From Enterococcus sp. DIV1094 (GTDB lineage: Bacteria > Bacillota > Bacilli > Lactobacillales > Enterococcaceae): 64,000 bases of DNA. Positions 18,723-25,878 of the stretch are shown here, one piece after another; the first letter of the stretch is position 1; the number at the start of each line of letters is the position of its first letter. Location: positions 2,355,001-2,419,000 of the forward strand of contig NZ_CP147250.1 in the NCBI RefSeq assembly GCF_017316305.2. Direction: 5' to 3'. The translations under genes were made by a program, and so were the position numbers. The notes beneath the pieces were generated by a model that saw only the letters and a program-made list of their open reading frames with translations, was not told where the DNA came from and searched no databases.

Positions 18723-18768
18723 AAACGTAACAGTCCTTGTTATTACAAGGATTTTGTTACGTTTTTTT
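18723..18768 (+). terminator. Terminator interrupted by the IS element
   Basis: AAACGTAACA pairs with TGTTACGTTT with an inner CCTTG/CAAGG stem. The T-run (18762-18768) is part of the 8-bp target site GTTTTTTT duplicated by the IS, so the insertion landed on the U-tract and kept it intact on the left. Confidence 0.8.
18761..18768. repeat. 8-bp target-site duplication, left of IS copy 1
   Basis: GTTTTTTT, identical to 20286-20293 on the other side of the element. Confidence 0.85.
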
Positions 18769-18780
18769 GGCTCTATAATA

Positions 18781-18828
18781 AAGTGGACTGATGAATCAAT
18801 TCTGATTCGTCAGTCCACTTTTTCTTTT
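18781..18828. terminator. Hairpin terminator inside the IS left end
   Basis: AAGTGGACTGATGAATCA pairs with its complement across a 4-base loop and is followed by T-rich sequence. It would block transcription entering the transposase gene from outside and uses part of the terminal inverted repeat as its arm. Confidence 0.75.
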
Positions 18829-18905
18829 TGGGTATTAAAAAACATATCGTTCTCTAGTATGATTAAATCACCACAAAATAAACAACTGAGAGGACGATAT
18901 GCTCT

Positions 18906-20201
18906 ATGGAAAATTCTATCAAAAAAATGCTCCGATTAACAGATAAATATTTAACCATCCAAGATGTTTCTTACGAAACGTTCCATCAAACCAATACTTT
19001 AGTTATTGACGCAGTGTTAGCTCCTCCTACTTCTGCTTGTTTGACTTGTGGCTCTGCCGTGAGAGATTCGAAGGGGAAAACGGTCATTGTCAAAAATGGC
19101 AAGAAAATGACCTGCATTCGTTTCGATCAATTCAACCATTTACCGCTAATCATGCGGCTGAAGAAACAACGTTATCACTGTAGAAACTGCCATACCCATT
19201 GGACAGCCCAAAGCTATTTTGTTCGGCCAAATCATTCGATTGCCGAGCATGTAAAAATGAAAATCATTGCTTTACTCACCGAAAAGGTCTCCTTATCTTT
19301 TATCGCAAAGCATTGCCAGGTGTCTATTCCAACGGTGACGCGTATTTTGAAGTCGTTAAAAACCTATTTACCAAAACAAGCCAAGCGCCACCTGCCCAAA
19401 GTATTGATGGTCGATGAATTTCGTTCCCATGTATCCTCAGAAGATAAGATGAGTTTTATTTGTGCCGATGGGGAAACCGGGCAATTAGTTGATATCTTAC
19501 CCACTCGAAAATTGTCTCGGTTGACCACTTATTTCCAGACATGTGTGAATCCATCTGACGTCGACTATTTAGTTACTGATATGAATGCGGCGTATTTTCA
19601 ACTAACAAAAAAAGTATTTCCTCATGCCAAACTGGTCATTGATCGTTTTCATGTGGTCAAACACATGAATCAAGCGTTCCAAGATTTTCGTGTCCGTGAA
19701 ATGAAACGCCTGATTGCTTCGGGCAATCGGACAATGCCAAGGAAATTAAAAAGCCATTGGCGCTTACTCACCAAAAATCGGAAGAATATCAACCACACAG
19801 AATATAAAACTTGGCGTAGCTTTCGTGCCCCAAAGTATCCTTACCTGACAGAAGCCATGGTGCTTGACCGTTTATTAAGTGCTTCAACTGCCTTGAAAGT
19901 CGCCTATCAAGCGTTCCATGAACTAGCGGATGCCTTTCGTGACAAAGACCACGAGTCATTTTTCACTCTCTTGCATCAGTTACCAGAAACATTAGATAAA
20001 GAATTTCGGCTAAAACTACAAAATCTTCTGAGCTATGAAGAAGGGATTCGTCATTCTTTGATTTATCCTTACTCTAATGGGAAAATTGAAGCAAAAAACA
20101 CCCACATCAAAACACTCAAACGAGTGTCTTATGGCTTTAAATCATTTGAGAACATGCGCATCCGAATCTTTTTGACGAATCAAGTCATTCACGTCAAATA
20201 A
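18906..20201 (+). CDS. ISL3-family transposase, copy 1
   Basis: DDE transposase of 431 residues. The N-terminal zinc-binding region has CLTCG and, near residue 97, CRNCHTHW, typical of ISL3. An HTH region follows (VSLSFIAKHCQVSIPTVTRIL, about 128-148). The catalytic domain begins VLMVDEFRS (first Asp near 168), with VTDMN and KLVIDRFHVVKHMN (second Asp region) and a C-terminal NGKIEAKNTHIKTLKR holding the catalytic Glu. It appears intact. The protein of copy 2 differs by one residue (Val here, Ile there, in the HVVKHMN motif). The ATG at 18906 has GAGAGGACGAT upstream. Confidence 0.93.
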   Translation: MENSIKKMLRLTDKYLTIQDVSYETFHQTNTLVIDAVLAPPTSACLTCGSAVRDSKGKTVIVKNGKKMTCIRFDQFNHLPLIMRLKKQRYHCRNCHTHWTAQSYFVRPNHSIAEHVKMKIIALLTEKVSLSFIAKHCQVSIPTVTRILKSLKTYLPKQAKRHLPKVLMVDEFRSHVSSEDKMSFICADGETGQLVDILPTRKLSRLTTYFQTCVNPSDVDYLVTDMNAAYFQLTKKVFPHAKLVIDRFHVVKHMNQAFQDFRVREMKRLIASGNRTMPRKLKSHWRLLTKNRKNINHTEYKTWRSFRAPKYPYLTEAMVLDRLLSASTALKVAYQAFHELADAFRDKDHESFFTLLHQLPETLDKEFRLKLQNLLSYEEGIRHSLIYPYSNGKIEAKNTHIKTLKRVSYGFKSFENMRIRIFLTNQVIHVK

Positions 20202-20207
20202 CGAAGA

Positions 20208-20246
20208 AAATCCGGAGAAGAAGTGTTCACTTCTTCTTCCGGATTT
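20208..20246. terminator. Hairpin terminator after the transposase gene
   Basis: AAATCCGGAGAAGAAGTG pairs almost perfectly with its complement across a 2-base loop, just inside the right end of the IS. Confidence 0.75.
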
Positions 20247-20272
20247 CACTTGATTGCACTCATCAGTCCTTA

Positions 20273-20300
20273 TTGACAAAGAGCCGTTTTTTTGTATATT
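20273..20300 (+). promoter_or_regulatory. Hybrid outward promoter at the IS right end
   Basis: A consensus TTGACA (20273-20278) inside the IS right end is followed after 16 bases by TATATT (20295-20300) in flanking DNA. The combination exists only because of the insertion and points to the M-box/SEDS operon. Confidence 0.5.
20286..20293. repeat. 8-bp target-site duplication, right of IS copy 1
   Basis: GTTTTTTT, identical to 18761-18768. Confidence 0.85.
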
Positions 20301-20397
20301 TCAACCAGAAATTATAGAACAGTTATTATTAAATTTTAAAAATAATTTATATTTAATTAAAAAAAGCTAAAGTTTCATATGGTTATTCGAGCTTTTC

Positions 20398-20426
20398 TTG
20401 TGAATGAATAATCAAACAGGTATACT
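20398..20426 (+). promoter_or_regulatory. Native promoter of the M-box/SEDS operon
   Basis: TTGTGA at 20398-20403 and TATACT at 20421-20426 have a 17-base spacer. Transcription would start about 12 bases before the M-box, as expected for a riboswitch leader. Confidence 0.65.
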
Positions 20427-20445
20427 TTTTTTCAAATAGAATAAC

Positions 20446-20599
20446 TTGTTAGGCGAGACTCCTAAACAAACATAGGCTATTGCGCAGAAACGTCGAAAGA
20501 CGCCAATGTGTAAAACAGGAATTGTCGGATTAAGGCTCTTCATAAGATAGCTAAGAGAAATCTTTACGTTGTTTAGTGTCAAAACTCACACGATGAGAC
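20446..20599 (+). ncRNA. M-box (ykoK, Mg2+-sensing) riboswitch
   Basis: The leader carries the conserved M-box elements in order: GTTAGGCGAGACTCCT near 20449-20464, then CAGAAACGTCGAAAGACGCC with AATG near 20485-20507, AACAGGAATTGTCGG near 20514-20528, TAAGGCTCTT, and the 3' block TTTAGTGTCAAAACTCACACG near 20572-20592 ending in ATGAG. This matches the class I magnesium riboswitch by layout and by several blocks. A terminator follows at once. The downstream genes are SEDS proteins instead of the usual Mg2+ transporter. Confidence 0.88.
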
Positions 20600-20601
20600 T
20601 G

Positions 20602-20636
20602 AAAAGCCAATCGTATTTTTCGTTTGGCTTTTTTTA
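20602..20636 (+). terminator. M-box expression-platform terminator
   Basis: AAAAGCCAA pairs with TTGGCTTTT and is followed by a T-run, directly downstream of the aptamer and about 55 bases before the first SEDS gene. High Mg2+ would be expected to favour it. Confidence 0.82.
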
Positions 20637-20689
20637 TTCAAGATGGGTAAGTGACGTATCTCCGCTGTAACACAAAGGAGAAATATAGG

Positions 20690-21835
20690 ATGGGTGTAAA
20701 AGATATTAAAAAATTAGACTTATATTTACTCGTACCATATCTGCTGATCAGTGTGATCGGTCTGCTGATGATCTATAGTGCGAGTACGTTTCGTCTGATG
20801 TCATTCGATCAAAGTACGAAACAGCTTTTAGTTCGACAATTGGTATTCGTAGGACTGAGTTGGGGAATGATTTTTTTCATTTATCGAATCAGACCTGCAT
20901 TCATACTCGATCATCGAATCGTAAAAATAATGATGGGGATCGGTATCGTCGGATTGATGTTGACGAAAGTACCAGGAATCGGTGTCAATATCAGTGGGGC
21001 GCAACGGTGGATCTCCATTGCTGGCTTTCAATTCCAACCCGCAGAAATCGTGAATGTCGGTATGATCTTTTATTTAGCTCATTATTTTAGAACATCGAAG
21101 CAATCATTGAATGAACTGAAAAAACCATTTTTGATCATCTCTTTATGTACTCTGCTGATTTTATTCCAACCAAAGGTAACTGGTGCAATTTTATTGATTT
21201 TATTAGCAGCAATCATGATCACCACGGTGCAATTACCAGTTCGTTATATCTTAGTGTTTTTTGCAGGATTACTCAGTCTTTTTTTGGTTCTCGGAGGAAT
21301 CATCTACTTGCTAGGAAGCAATGATTTATTACCAAGCCTTTTTGCACACACATATGATCGTTTGACGATTGCATTTAATCCCTTTTTAGATCCATATGGC
21401 AAAGGATTCCAGATGAGCCAATCTTATTATGCCATGTATAACGGTGGACTTTTTGGGTTAGGGCTAGGGAATAGTATTACCAAAAAAGGATATTTACCAG
21501 TAGCGGAAACGGATTTTATTTTTTCGATTATTTTGGAAGAGTTAGGGCTGATTGTTGGCCTACTGATTTTGGCATTGCTATTTTCAATCATCTTGCGCTT
21601 ATTTGTTTTAAGCGCCAACGAGCCAAACCAACAAATCGGCTTGATCTATTTGGGAACAGGAATGCTGCTATTGTTACAGACGAGCATCAATATTGCGAGT
21701 ATCAGTGGCATGATCCCAATGACCGGTATCCCATTACCTTTTATCAGTTATGGGGGATCAAGTTATTTGATTTTATCACTGCTATTAGGAGTGTGCCTGA
21801 AACTGTCTTCACGAGGTGCCAGAAATGAAATTTAA
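20690..21835 (+). CDS. FtsW/RodA/SpoVE (SEDS) family protein, FtsW-like
   Basis: Polytopic membrane protein of 381 residues. SEDS proteins polymerise glycan strands from lipid II. Seen here: LLMIYSASTF in the first helix region, GAQRWISIAGFQFQPAEIVN, and the conserved loop with NPFLDPYGKGFQMSQSYYAMYNGGLFGLG and YLPVAETDFIF, then PLPFISYGGSS. The Asp in NPFLDP corresponds to the catalytically required loop Asp of the family. The loop resembles FtsW more than RodA. The ATG at 20690 follows AAAGGAG at 20674-20680; the upstream GTG at 20651 is rejected. It overlaps the next SEDS gene and lies under an M-box riboswitch. No transpeptidase gene is adjacent. Confidence 0.9.
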   Translation: MGVKDIKKLDLYLLVPYLLISVIGLLMIYSASTFRLMSFDQSTKQLLVRQLVFVGLSWGMIFFIYRIRPAFILDHRIVKIMMGIGIVGLMLTKVPGIGVNISGAQRWISIAGFQFQPAEIVNVGMIFYLAHYFRTSKQSLNELKKPFLIISLCTLLILFQPKVTGAILLILLAAIMITTVQLPVRYILVFFAGLLSLFLVLGGIIYLLGSNDLLPSLFAHTYDRLTIAFNPFLDPYGKGFQMSQSYYAMYNGGLFGLGLGNSITKKGYLPVAETDFIFSIILEELGLIVGLLILALLFSIILRLFVLSANEPNQQIGLIYLGTGMLLLLQTSINIASISGMIPMTGIPLPFISYGGSSYLILSLLLGVCLKLSSRGARNEI

Positions 21836-22964
21836 ATTCAATGAATTCAACTACGCACTATTTTTACCGATTTTTCTTTTTTATCTATTGAGTGTTGCCG
21901 TACAATATGGTGCAGCAGTATATGATCAAGTTCCAGTCAGAAGTGTTGTGTTCAAACAAATTGTCTTTTGTCTGATGTCCTTAGCGTTGTTATTGATCAT
22001 GCAGCGCGTGAAAACAGTTGTTTTTTTAAAATATTCTCCGTATTTTTATGCTTTTTCTCTAGTAGTGATGGCACTTTTGCATCGCTTTTATGACCCGGTG
22101 ATGTTTCAAATCACAGGAACAAAACGTTGGCTAAGAATCGGTGGTTTCTCCTTTCAGCCTTCCGAGCTAGTAAAGTTGACGTTTATTCTAGTCGTGGTTT
22201 ATGTGACGTTGATCTATGAACAAAATGTCAAGCACCGGACTGTCAAAACAGATCTGTTTTATGTCGGCAAGATTTTACTCGTTAGTGTGCCGACCTTCTT
22301 ATTGATGTACATGCAAAAAGATTTTGGAACAAGTTTAGTCTTTGTCATTTGCTTGGGGGCATTATTCATGATCGCTGGGGTCCATTGGAAGATCATGACG
22401 ACAATGACTGCTGTTCTAGTGATTCTCGGGGCCATTTTGATTGCATTAGTATTTACTGAATACGGCAACCAGATTTTATATCGTCTGAATTTTAAGACTT
22501 ATCAGTTAGATCGGGTACGGGCATGGGTCGATCCATTTGCATATAGTCAATCAATTGGCTATCAGCAATCACAAAGTTTGCTTTCGATTGGGGCAGGCGG
22601 ATTTAGTGGACGAGCTTCATCGATCAATCCAGTATACGTACCGGTTCGTGAATCAGATATGATCTTTACGGTAGTTGCTGAGTCATTTGGTTTTTTAGGA
22701 AGTGTTTCAGTACTCTTTTTATATTTTTATCTTTTTTATCAAATCATTTATAGCGCAATCGAAACAAACAATAAAGGAAACGTATATCTCGCAGTCGTCT
22801 TTGTTTTCGGGTTGCTATTCCAAGTGTTTGAAAACATAGGAGCGGCGATTGGTTTACTTCCACTAACAGGGATTCCTTTACCATTTTTAAGTCAGGGAGG
22901 AACTTCCCTTTTGGTCATTGGTTGTGGACTGGGTATTATTTTAGGGTTTAAAAAGTATGATTGA
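21825..22964 (+). CDS. FtsW/RodA/SpoVE (SEDS) family protein, RodA-like
   Basis: Second SEDS glycosyltransferase, 379 residues, overlapping the first by 11 bases and therefore translationally coupled. Motifs: GTKRWLRIGGFSFQPSELVKLTF, LMYMQKDFGTS, the loop DRVRAWVDPFAYSQSIGYQQSQSLLSIGAGG, VYVPVRESDMIFTVVAESFGF and PLPFLSQGGTS. The DR...DP loop and E-x-x-GF element resemble RodA. It differs from canonical RodA in SINPVYVP, where GKG...Q is usual. The ATG at 21825 follows GAGGTG at 21813-21818. Canonical ftsW and rodA are probably elsewhere, making this a specialised pair (inference). Confidence 0.9.
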   Translation: MKFKFNEFNYALFLPIFLFYLLSVAVQYGAAVYDQVPVRSVVFKQIVFCLMSLALLLIMQRVKTVVFLKYSPYFYAFSLVVMALLHRFYDPVMFQITGTKRWLRIGGFSFQPSELVKLTFILVVVYVTLIYEQNVKHRTVKTDLFYVGKILLVSVPTFLLMYMQKDFGTSLVFVICLGALFMIAGVHWKIMTTMTAVLVILGAILIALVFTEYGNQILYRLNFKTYQLDRVRAWVDPFAYSQSIGYQQSQSLLSIGAGGFSGRASSINPVYVPVRESDMIFTVVAESFGFLGSVSVLFLYFYLFYQIIYSAIETNNKGNVYLAVVFVFGLLFQVFENIGAAIGLLPLTGIPLPFLSQGGTSLLVIGCGLGIILGFKKYD

Positions 22965-22984
22965 GAAGTAGAAGGGAAGTTATT

Positions 22985-24589
22985 ATGAAACAGATACCAA
23001 AAGGAACATTGGTGGTAGCACTTGTATCATTCGTCTTATTGGCGACTTTATCCACACTAGTTATCACAGAAAATACAGCATTCAACCAACTCGATTTAGC
23101 GATTTATCAGCGAGATCATTTAATAGAAATCCCTGGATTAACCACTTTTTTCAGCAATTTTGCAAAGCTTGCAACGATTTTACCTACTTTATTTTTCACT
23201 GGCTTGCTTGCGATAGTTAGTTGGAGGAAGCAGTACCATAAACTGGCGGTTTGGTCAGTTTCTATGGTTTTAACATTGAGTTTTGTCGGTTATGTTCTGA
23301 AACAAGCGATTCATCGGACGCGACCGGATGTGGAACAATTGGTTTCTAGATCGTCTTACTCCTTTCCAAGTGGTCATTCGATTTTGTCGATGACATTATT
23401 CTTAGTTTTTTTGATCACGATGTACATTATTTATCGAGAACAAAAGGTAAGTAAATTCGTTTGGGTAGCTGCTCTTTATCCAGTATTGATCGCTTGTTCT
23501 AGGATCTATTTGCGCGTACATTATCCAAGTGATATCTTCGCAGGTTTCCTGCTCAGTTTTTTAGTCGTTTTCTTATGCTATAGTTTATTTTTCTCTTTTA
23601 TCACTAAAAAAACGGTCAGAAAAAAACATCAGCAAAAACGAGTGTTCAGTAGAAAGCAAAAAGGGTTGTTAGCCTTCATGTTGGTTCTTTTTTTCTTGGT
23701 AGCCTCTGGCGTCGCCTATGGTGTTCGCTTTTATTATGATGCAAAACAGACGGTGACCTCGATGCAACAGCCATTGAAAAGAGAAACCGTCCAACGTGAA
23801 AAAGATACGCCAGTTAGTATTTTAGTTTTAGGTATCGCCAATAATTCCATCCGAAAAACGGATTATCGGGCGAATACGATCATGTTAGTCACTTTGAATA
23901 ATCAAAAGAAAACAACAACGATCACGAGTATTCCTAGAGACTCGTTTGTTGAGCTTGCAGATATGGACGGGAAGATCGACAAAATCAATCACGCCCATTC
24001 ATATGGCGGGATCGATAAGATGGTGGATACCGTTGAACGTTACCTCGAAGTACCGATCCATCACTATGTGTCCTTGAATATGGATGGATTAGAAGCCTTG
24101 ATCGATGCTGTGGGAGGAATCACTGTCAATAATGCGTTTGAATTTACAGCAGAAGATATCCATTATCCGGAAGGTGAGTTGGAATTAAATGGTTGGGAAG
24201 GCTTGCAATATGCGAGAATGCGGGCAGAAGATCCAGAGTCGGACTACGGTCGACAAAAAAGGCAAAGAGAAGTGGTCAATATTCTCGTCAATGAGTTTCT
24301 ATCCGTTAAAAGTCTGTTCAACTATCGTCAACTGTTAGAAGTAGTAGGTGAAAATGGTACGACAGATATGTCCTTAGATCAAATGATCGAAATGATGAAT
24401 GACTATCATACCGCGTTATCAAATATCACCAATCATCAGTTACAAGGGGAGCAGTATATTGGCGATGGAATCTTAGGAGAAGCAGGGATCTACTATGAAA
24501 AGATTCCAGAAGAGGAACGGATGAGAGTGATGCAACTGCTTCATGAACAATTAGAAATAAATGGCCAGAGCCTCTCTTATCAAGAGTAA
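22985..24589 (+). CDS. PAP2-family phosphatase fused to LytR-CpsA-Psr (LCP) domain
   Basis: Membrane protein of 534 residues with two enzyme domains. The N-terminal half (about 1-215) is a multi-helix PAP2 lipid phosphatase with all three motifs: KQAIHRTRP, SYSFPSGHS and SRIYLRVHYPSDIFAG. A further membrane segment (about 228-248) precedes a C-terminal LCP domain beginning SILVLGIAN (about 275), with TDYRANTIMLVTLN, TSIPRDSFVEL, KINHAHSYGG, DAVGGITV and YARMRAEDPESDYGRQKRQ (the usual LCP Arg/Asp residues). PAP2 enzymes recycle undecaprenyl pyrophosphate; LCP enzymes move glycopolymers from that lipid to peptidoglycan. The ATG at 22985 follows GAAGGGA. It is the third gene of the M-box operon. 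The fusion is unusual. Confidence 0.88.
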   Translation: MKQIPKGTLVVALVSFVLLATLSTLVITENTAFNQLDLAIYQRDHLIEIPGLTTFFSNFAKLATILPTLFFTGLLAIVSWRKQYHKLAVWSVSMVLTLSFVGYVLKQAIHRTRPDVEQLVSRSSYSFPSGHSILSMTLFLVFLITMYIIYREQKVSKFVWVAALYPVLIACSRIYLRVHYPSDIFAGFLLSFLVVFLCYSLFFSFITKKTVRKKHQQKRVFSRKQKGLLAFMLVLFFLVASGVAYGVRFYYDAKQTVTSMQQPLKRETVQREKDTPVSILVLGIANNSIRKTDYRANTIMLVTLNNQKKTTTITSIPRDSFVELADMDGKIDKINHAHSYGGIDKMVDTVERYLEVPIHHYVSLNMDGLEALIDAVGGITVNNAFEFTAEDIHYPEGELELNGWEGLQYARMRAEDPESDYGRQKRQREVVNILVNEFLSVKSLFNYRQLLEVVGENGTTDMSLDQMIEMMNDYHTALSNITNHQLQGEQYIGDGILGEAGIYYEKIPEEERMRVMQLLHEQLEINGQSLSYQE

Positions 24590-24612
24590 CTCTTGATCAA
24601 ACCTGTGAAAGA

Positions 24613-24661
24613 AAAAAAGCAACGGAAATGACCGATTTTTGTCATTTCCGTTGCTTTTTAA
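24613..24661. terminator. Bidirectional terminator
   Basis: AAAAAGCAACGGAAATGAC pairs with its exact complement across an 8-base loop, with A- and T-runs on the outer sides. It ends the SEDS-PAP2/LCP operon and the convergent hypothetical gene. Confidence 0.9.
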
Positions 24662-24683
24662 TTAGAAATCTATTTGTTCACGT

Positions 24684-25424
24684 TTATCTTTCGTTGATCG
24701 GTGTAGCAGCAAATTGTTCGATCAGTGGAACGAGTGTCAATTTCACTTTGTATTTGCGTTCCAACGCTTTTTCGATCGTAAACTCATTGACTGCGGACAT
24801 AGAGATCTCCGCTAGTTTACGTGTGTCATCTTTGACTGTTTCGTTGATCACGACAGCATCTGCTGTTTTTTCAGCAGAGAATTTTGGATATTCTGCTACT
24901 TGTTTGGCAAAGTCATCAAAAGTCAACGCATCTGTCGAAGCGTTTTCGTCACTTGCTTGTCCATCCGTTTTTACTTCTTCACTGACTGGTTGAGAAGCTG
25001 TCTCTACTTTATCGACTTCTTTTGATGGTGCTTCTTTTACTGGCGCTTCGTTAGTAACTGGTGTTGCTACGGGTTGAGCAGTTGGTTGATCTTTTTTCAT
25101 CCGTTGATCATTCCAGTAAGAAACGATCTCAATCAACAAGTTATCACGGAAACGTTCAAAAATCGTTGATTCACCTGAACGAATACGTTTCAAGACAGCT
25201 GTAAAATTATCGTCGATCGGGACATTGATACGTGTGTCTTCATTTGCTTGTCCAGCTAAGCCAATTGTTAGGACATGACGGTTTTTGGGATCAAGCATAA
25301 CTTGCAATGGTAACCCATAACGACGTAAACTTTCTTCTTCCAATGAGCGGAATAATTGTGTGCGAATTCCATCTAAAGAAGGACGGAATTGTTTTAATAA
25401 TTTCTGTTTTTGTTTTTTCTTCAT
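24684..25424 (-). CDS. Hypothetical protein, two ordered ends joined by Pro/Glu/Thr-rich linker
   Basis: I do not recognise a family. The 246-residue product is cytoplasmic by appearance (no signal peptide or membrane segment). Residues 1-110 look folded and basic at the start (KKKQKQKLLKQF), 111-165 form a low-complexity linker rich in Pro, Glu, Val and Ala, and 166-246 look folded again. The ATG at 25424 follows AAGGAG on the minus strand. It may be transcribed with or independently of the small gene upstream, since a terminator lies between them at 25523-25559. Confidence 0.7.
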   Translation of the reverse strand: MKKKQKQKLLKQFRPSLDGIRTQLFRSLEEESLRRYGLPLQVMLDPKNRHVLTIGLAGQANEDTRINVPIDDNFTAVLKRIRSGESTIFERFRDNLLIEIVSYWNDQRMKKDQPTAQPVATPVTNEAPVKEAPSKEVDKVETASQPVSEEVKTDGQASDENASTDALTFDDFAKQVAEYPKFSAEKTADAVVINETVKDDTRKLAEISMSAVNEFTIEKALERKYKVKLTLVPLIEQFAATPINER

Positions 25425-25522
25425 AAATACTCTCCTTCATTCATACCCTTTCGATTATAAGAAAAAAATGAGCAAATGAAAAGGTTTATCAAGAAAAAAC
25501 TTTTATTCCTCCTATAGAAAAG

Positions 25523-25559
25523 AAAAAAGAACCGGGATTTAATGAAAAATCCCAGTTCC
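25523..25559 (-). terminator. Rho-independent terminator (minus strand)
   Basis: On the minus strand GGAACTGGGATTT pairs with AAATCCCGGTTC and is followed by TTTTTTC. It ends the aldo/keto reductase and small ORF transcript. Confidence 0.8.
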
Positions 25560-25610
25560 AAACGGAGCTGTAAAAAGCATGTTGACTGATTTGACAGCCC
25601 GCTAATAGAG

Positions 25611-25856
25611 TTATTTTTTGGGCAGTAAGACAAAGGTGACTAATTCAGGTGAATAGATGACCTCGTGTCCTTGCCATTGCATCGTCATCAATGAATGATC
25701 CAAGCGCTTTTTTATTTCCGCAAGTTTTTCATCTCTTGACCAGTTTCTAGCTGGAAAATGCTGGATTTTTTCTGGTCGGATCAAAAAGATAAAATCTGGA
25801 TCAAATGTTTGGGTCACAGTTTTTGGTAAACGATTTAAGCGGTCCACGGGGTTCAT
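25611..25856 (-). CDS. Small hypothetical protein
   Basis: An 81-residue product with no signal peptide, rich in Arg, Pro and aromatic residues (FIFLIRPEKIQHFPARNW). Not recognised. It begins 22 bases after the aldo/keto reductase stop on the same strand and ends before a terminator, so it is probably the second gene of that unit. AAAGGA lies 12 bases before the ATG. Confidence 0.6.
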   Translation of the reverse strand: MNPVDRLNRLPKTVTQTFDPDFIFLIRPEKIQHFPARNWSRDEKLAEIKKRLDHSLMTMQWQGHEVIYSPELVTFVLLPKK

Positions 25857-25878
25857 AAAATATCACTATCCTTTATCT

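Larger units (their letters stand above)
18524..18768. other. Gap between mvaE and IS copy 1
   Basis: It contains TTATCATTATTATAA at 18570-18584, one mismatch from the 7-1-7 Fur/PerR box, with no obvious gene to control, and a 52-codon reading frame (18556-18714) without clear homology or convincing ribosome-binding site. It ends in a terminator whose T-run was the insertion target of the adjacent IS. Confidence 0.4.
18769..20285 (+). mobile_element. ISL3-family insertion sequence, copy 1 (1517 bp)
   Basis: The ends are imperfect inverted repeats starting GGCTCT: the left reads GGCTCTATAATAAAGTGGAC, the reverse complement of the right reads GGCTCTTTGTCAATAAGGAC, and both continue CTGATGA (about 19 of 26 positions agree). 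The element is bounded by a perfect 8-bp target duplication, GTTTTTTT at 18761-18768 and 20286-20293, the length normal for ISL3. It holds one intact transposase gene, a hairpin terminator at each end, and an outward TTGACA at the right end. A second copy lies at 50439-51955 in inverse orientation. Confidence 0.93.

Noticed and set aside
19199..19417. 72-codon frame inside the transposase, also present in copy 2
   Set aside because: It is an out-of-frame shadow of the intact transposase gene, present twice only because the IS is present twice.
25421..25633. 70-codon reading frame on the minus strand overlapping two other genes
   Set aside because: It covers a terminator, lacks a ribosome-binding site and has an implausible Phe/Ser/Cys-rich composition.
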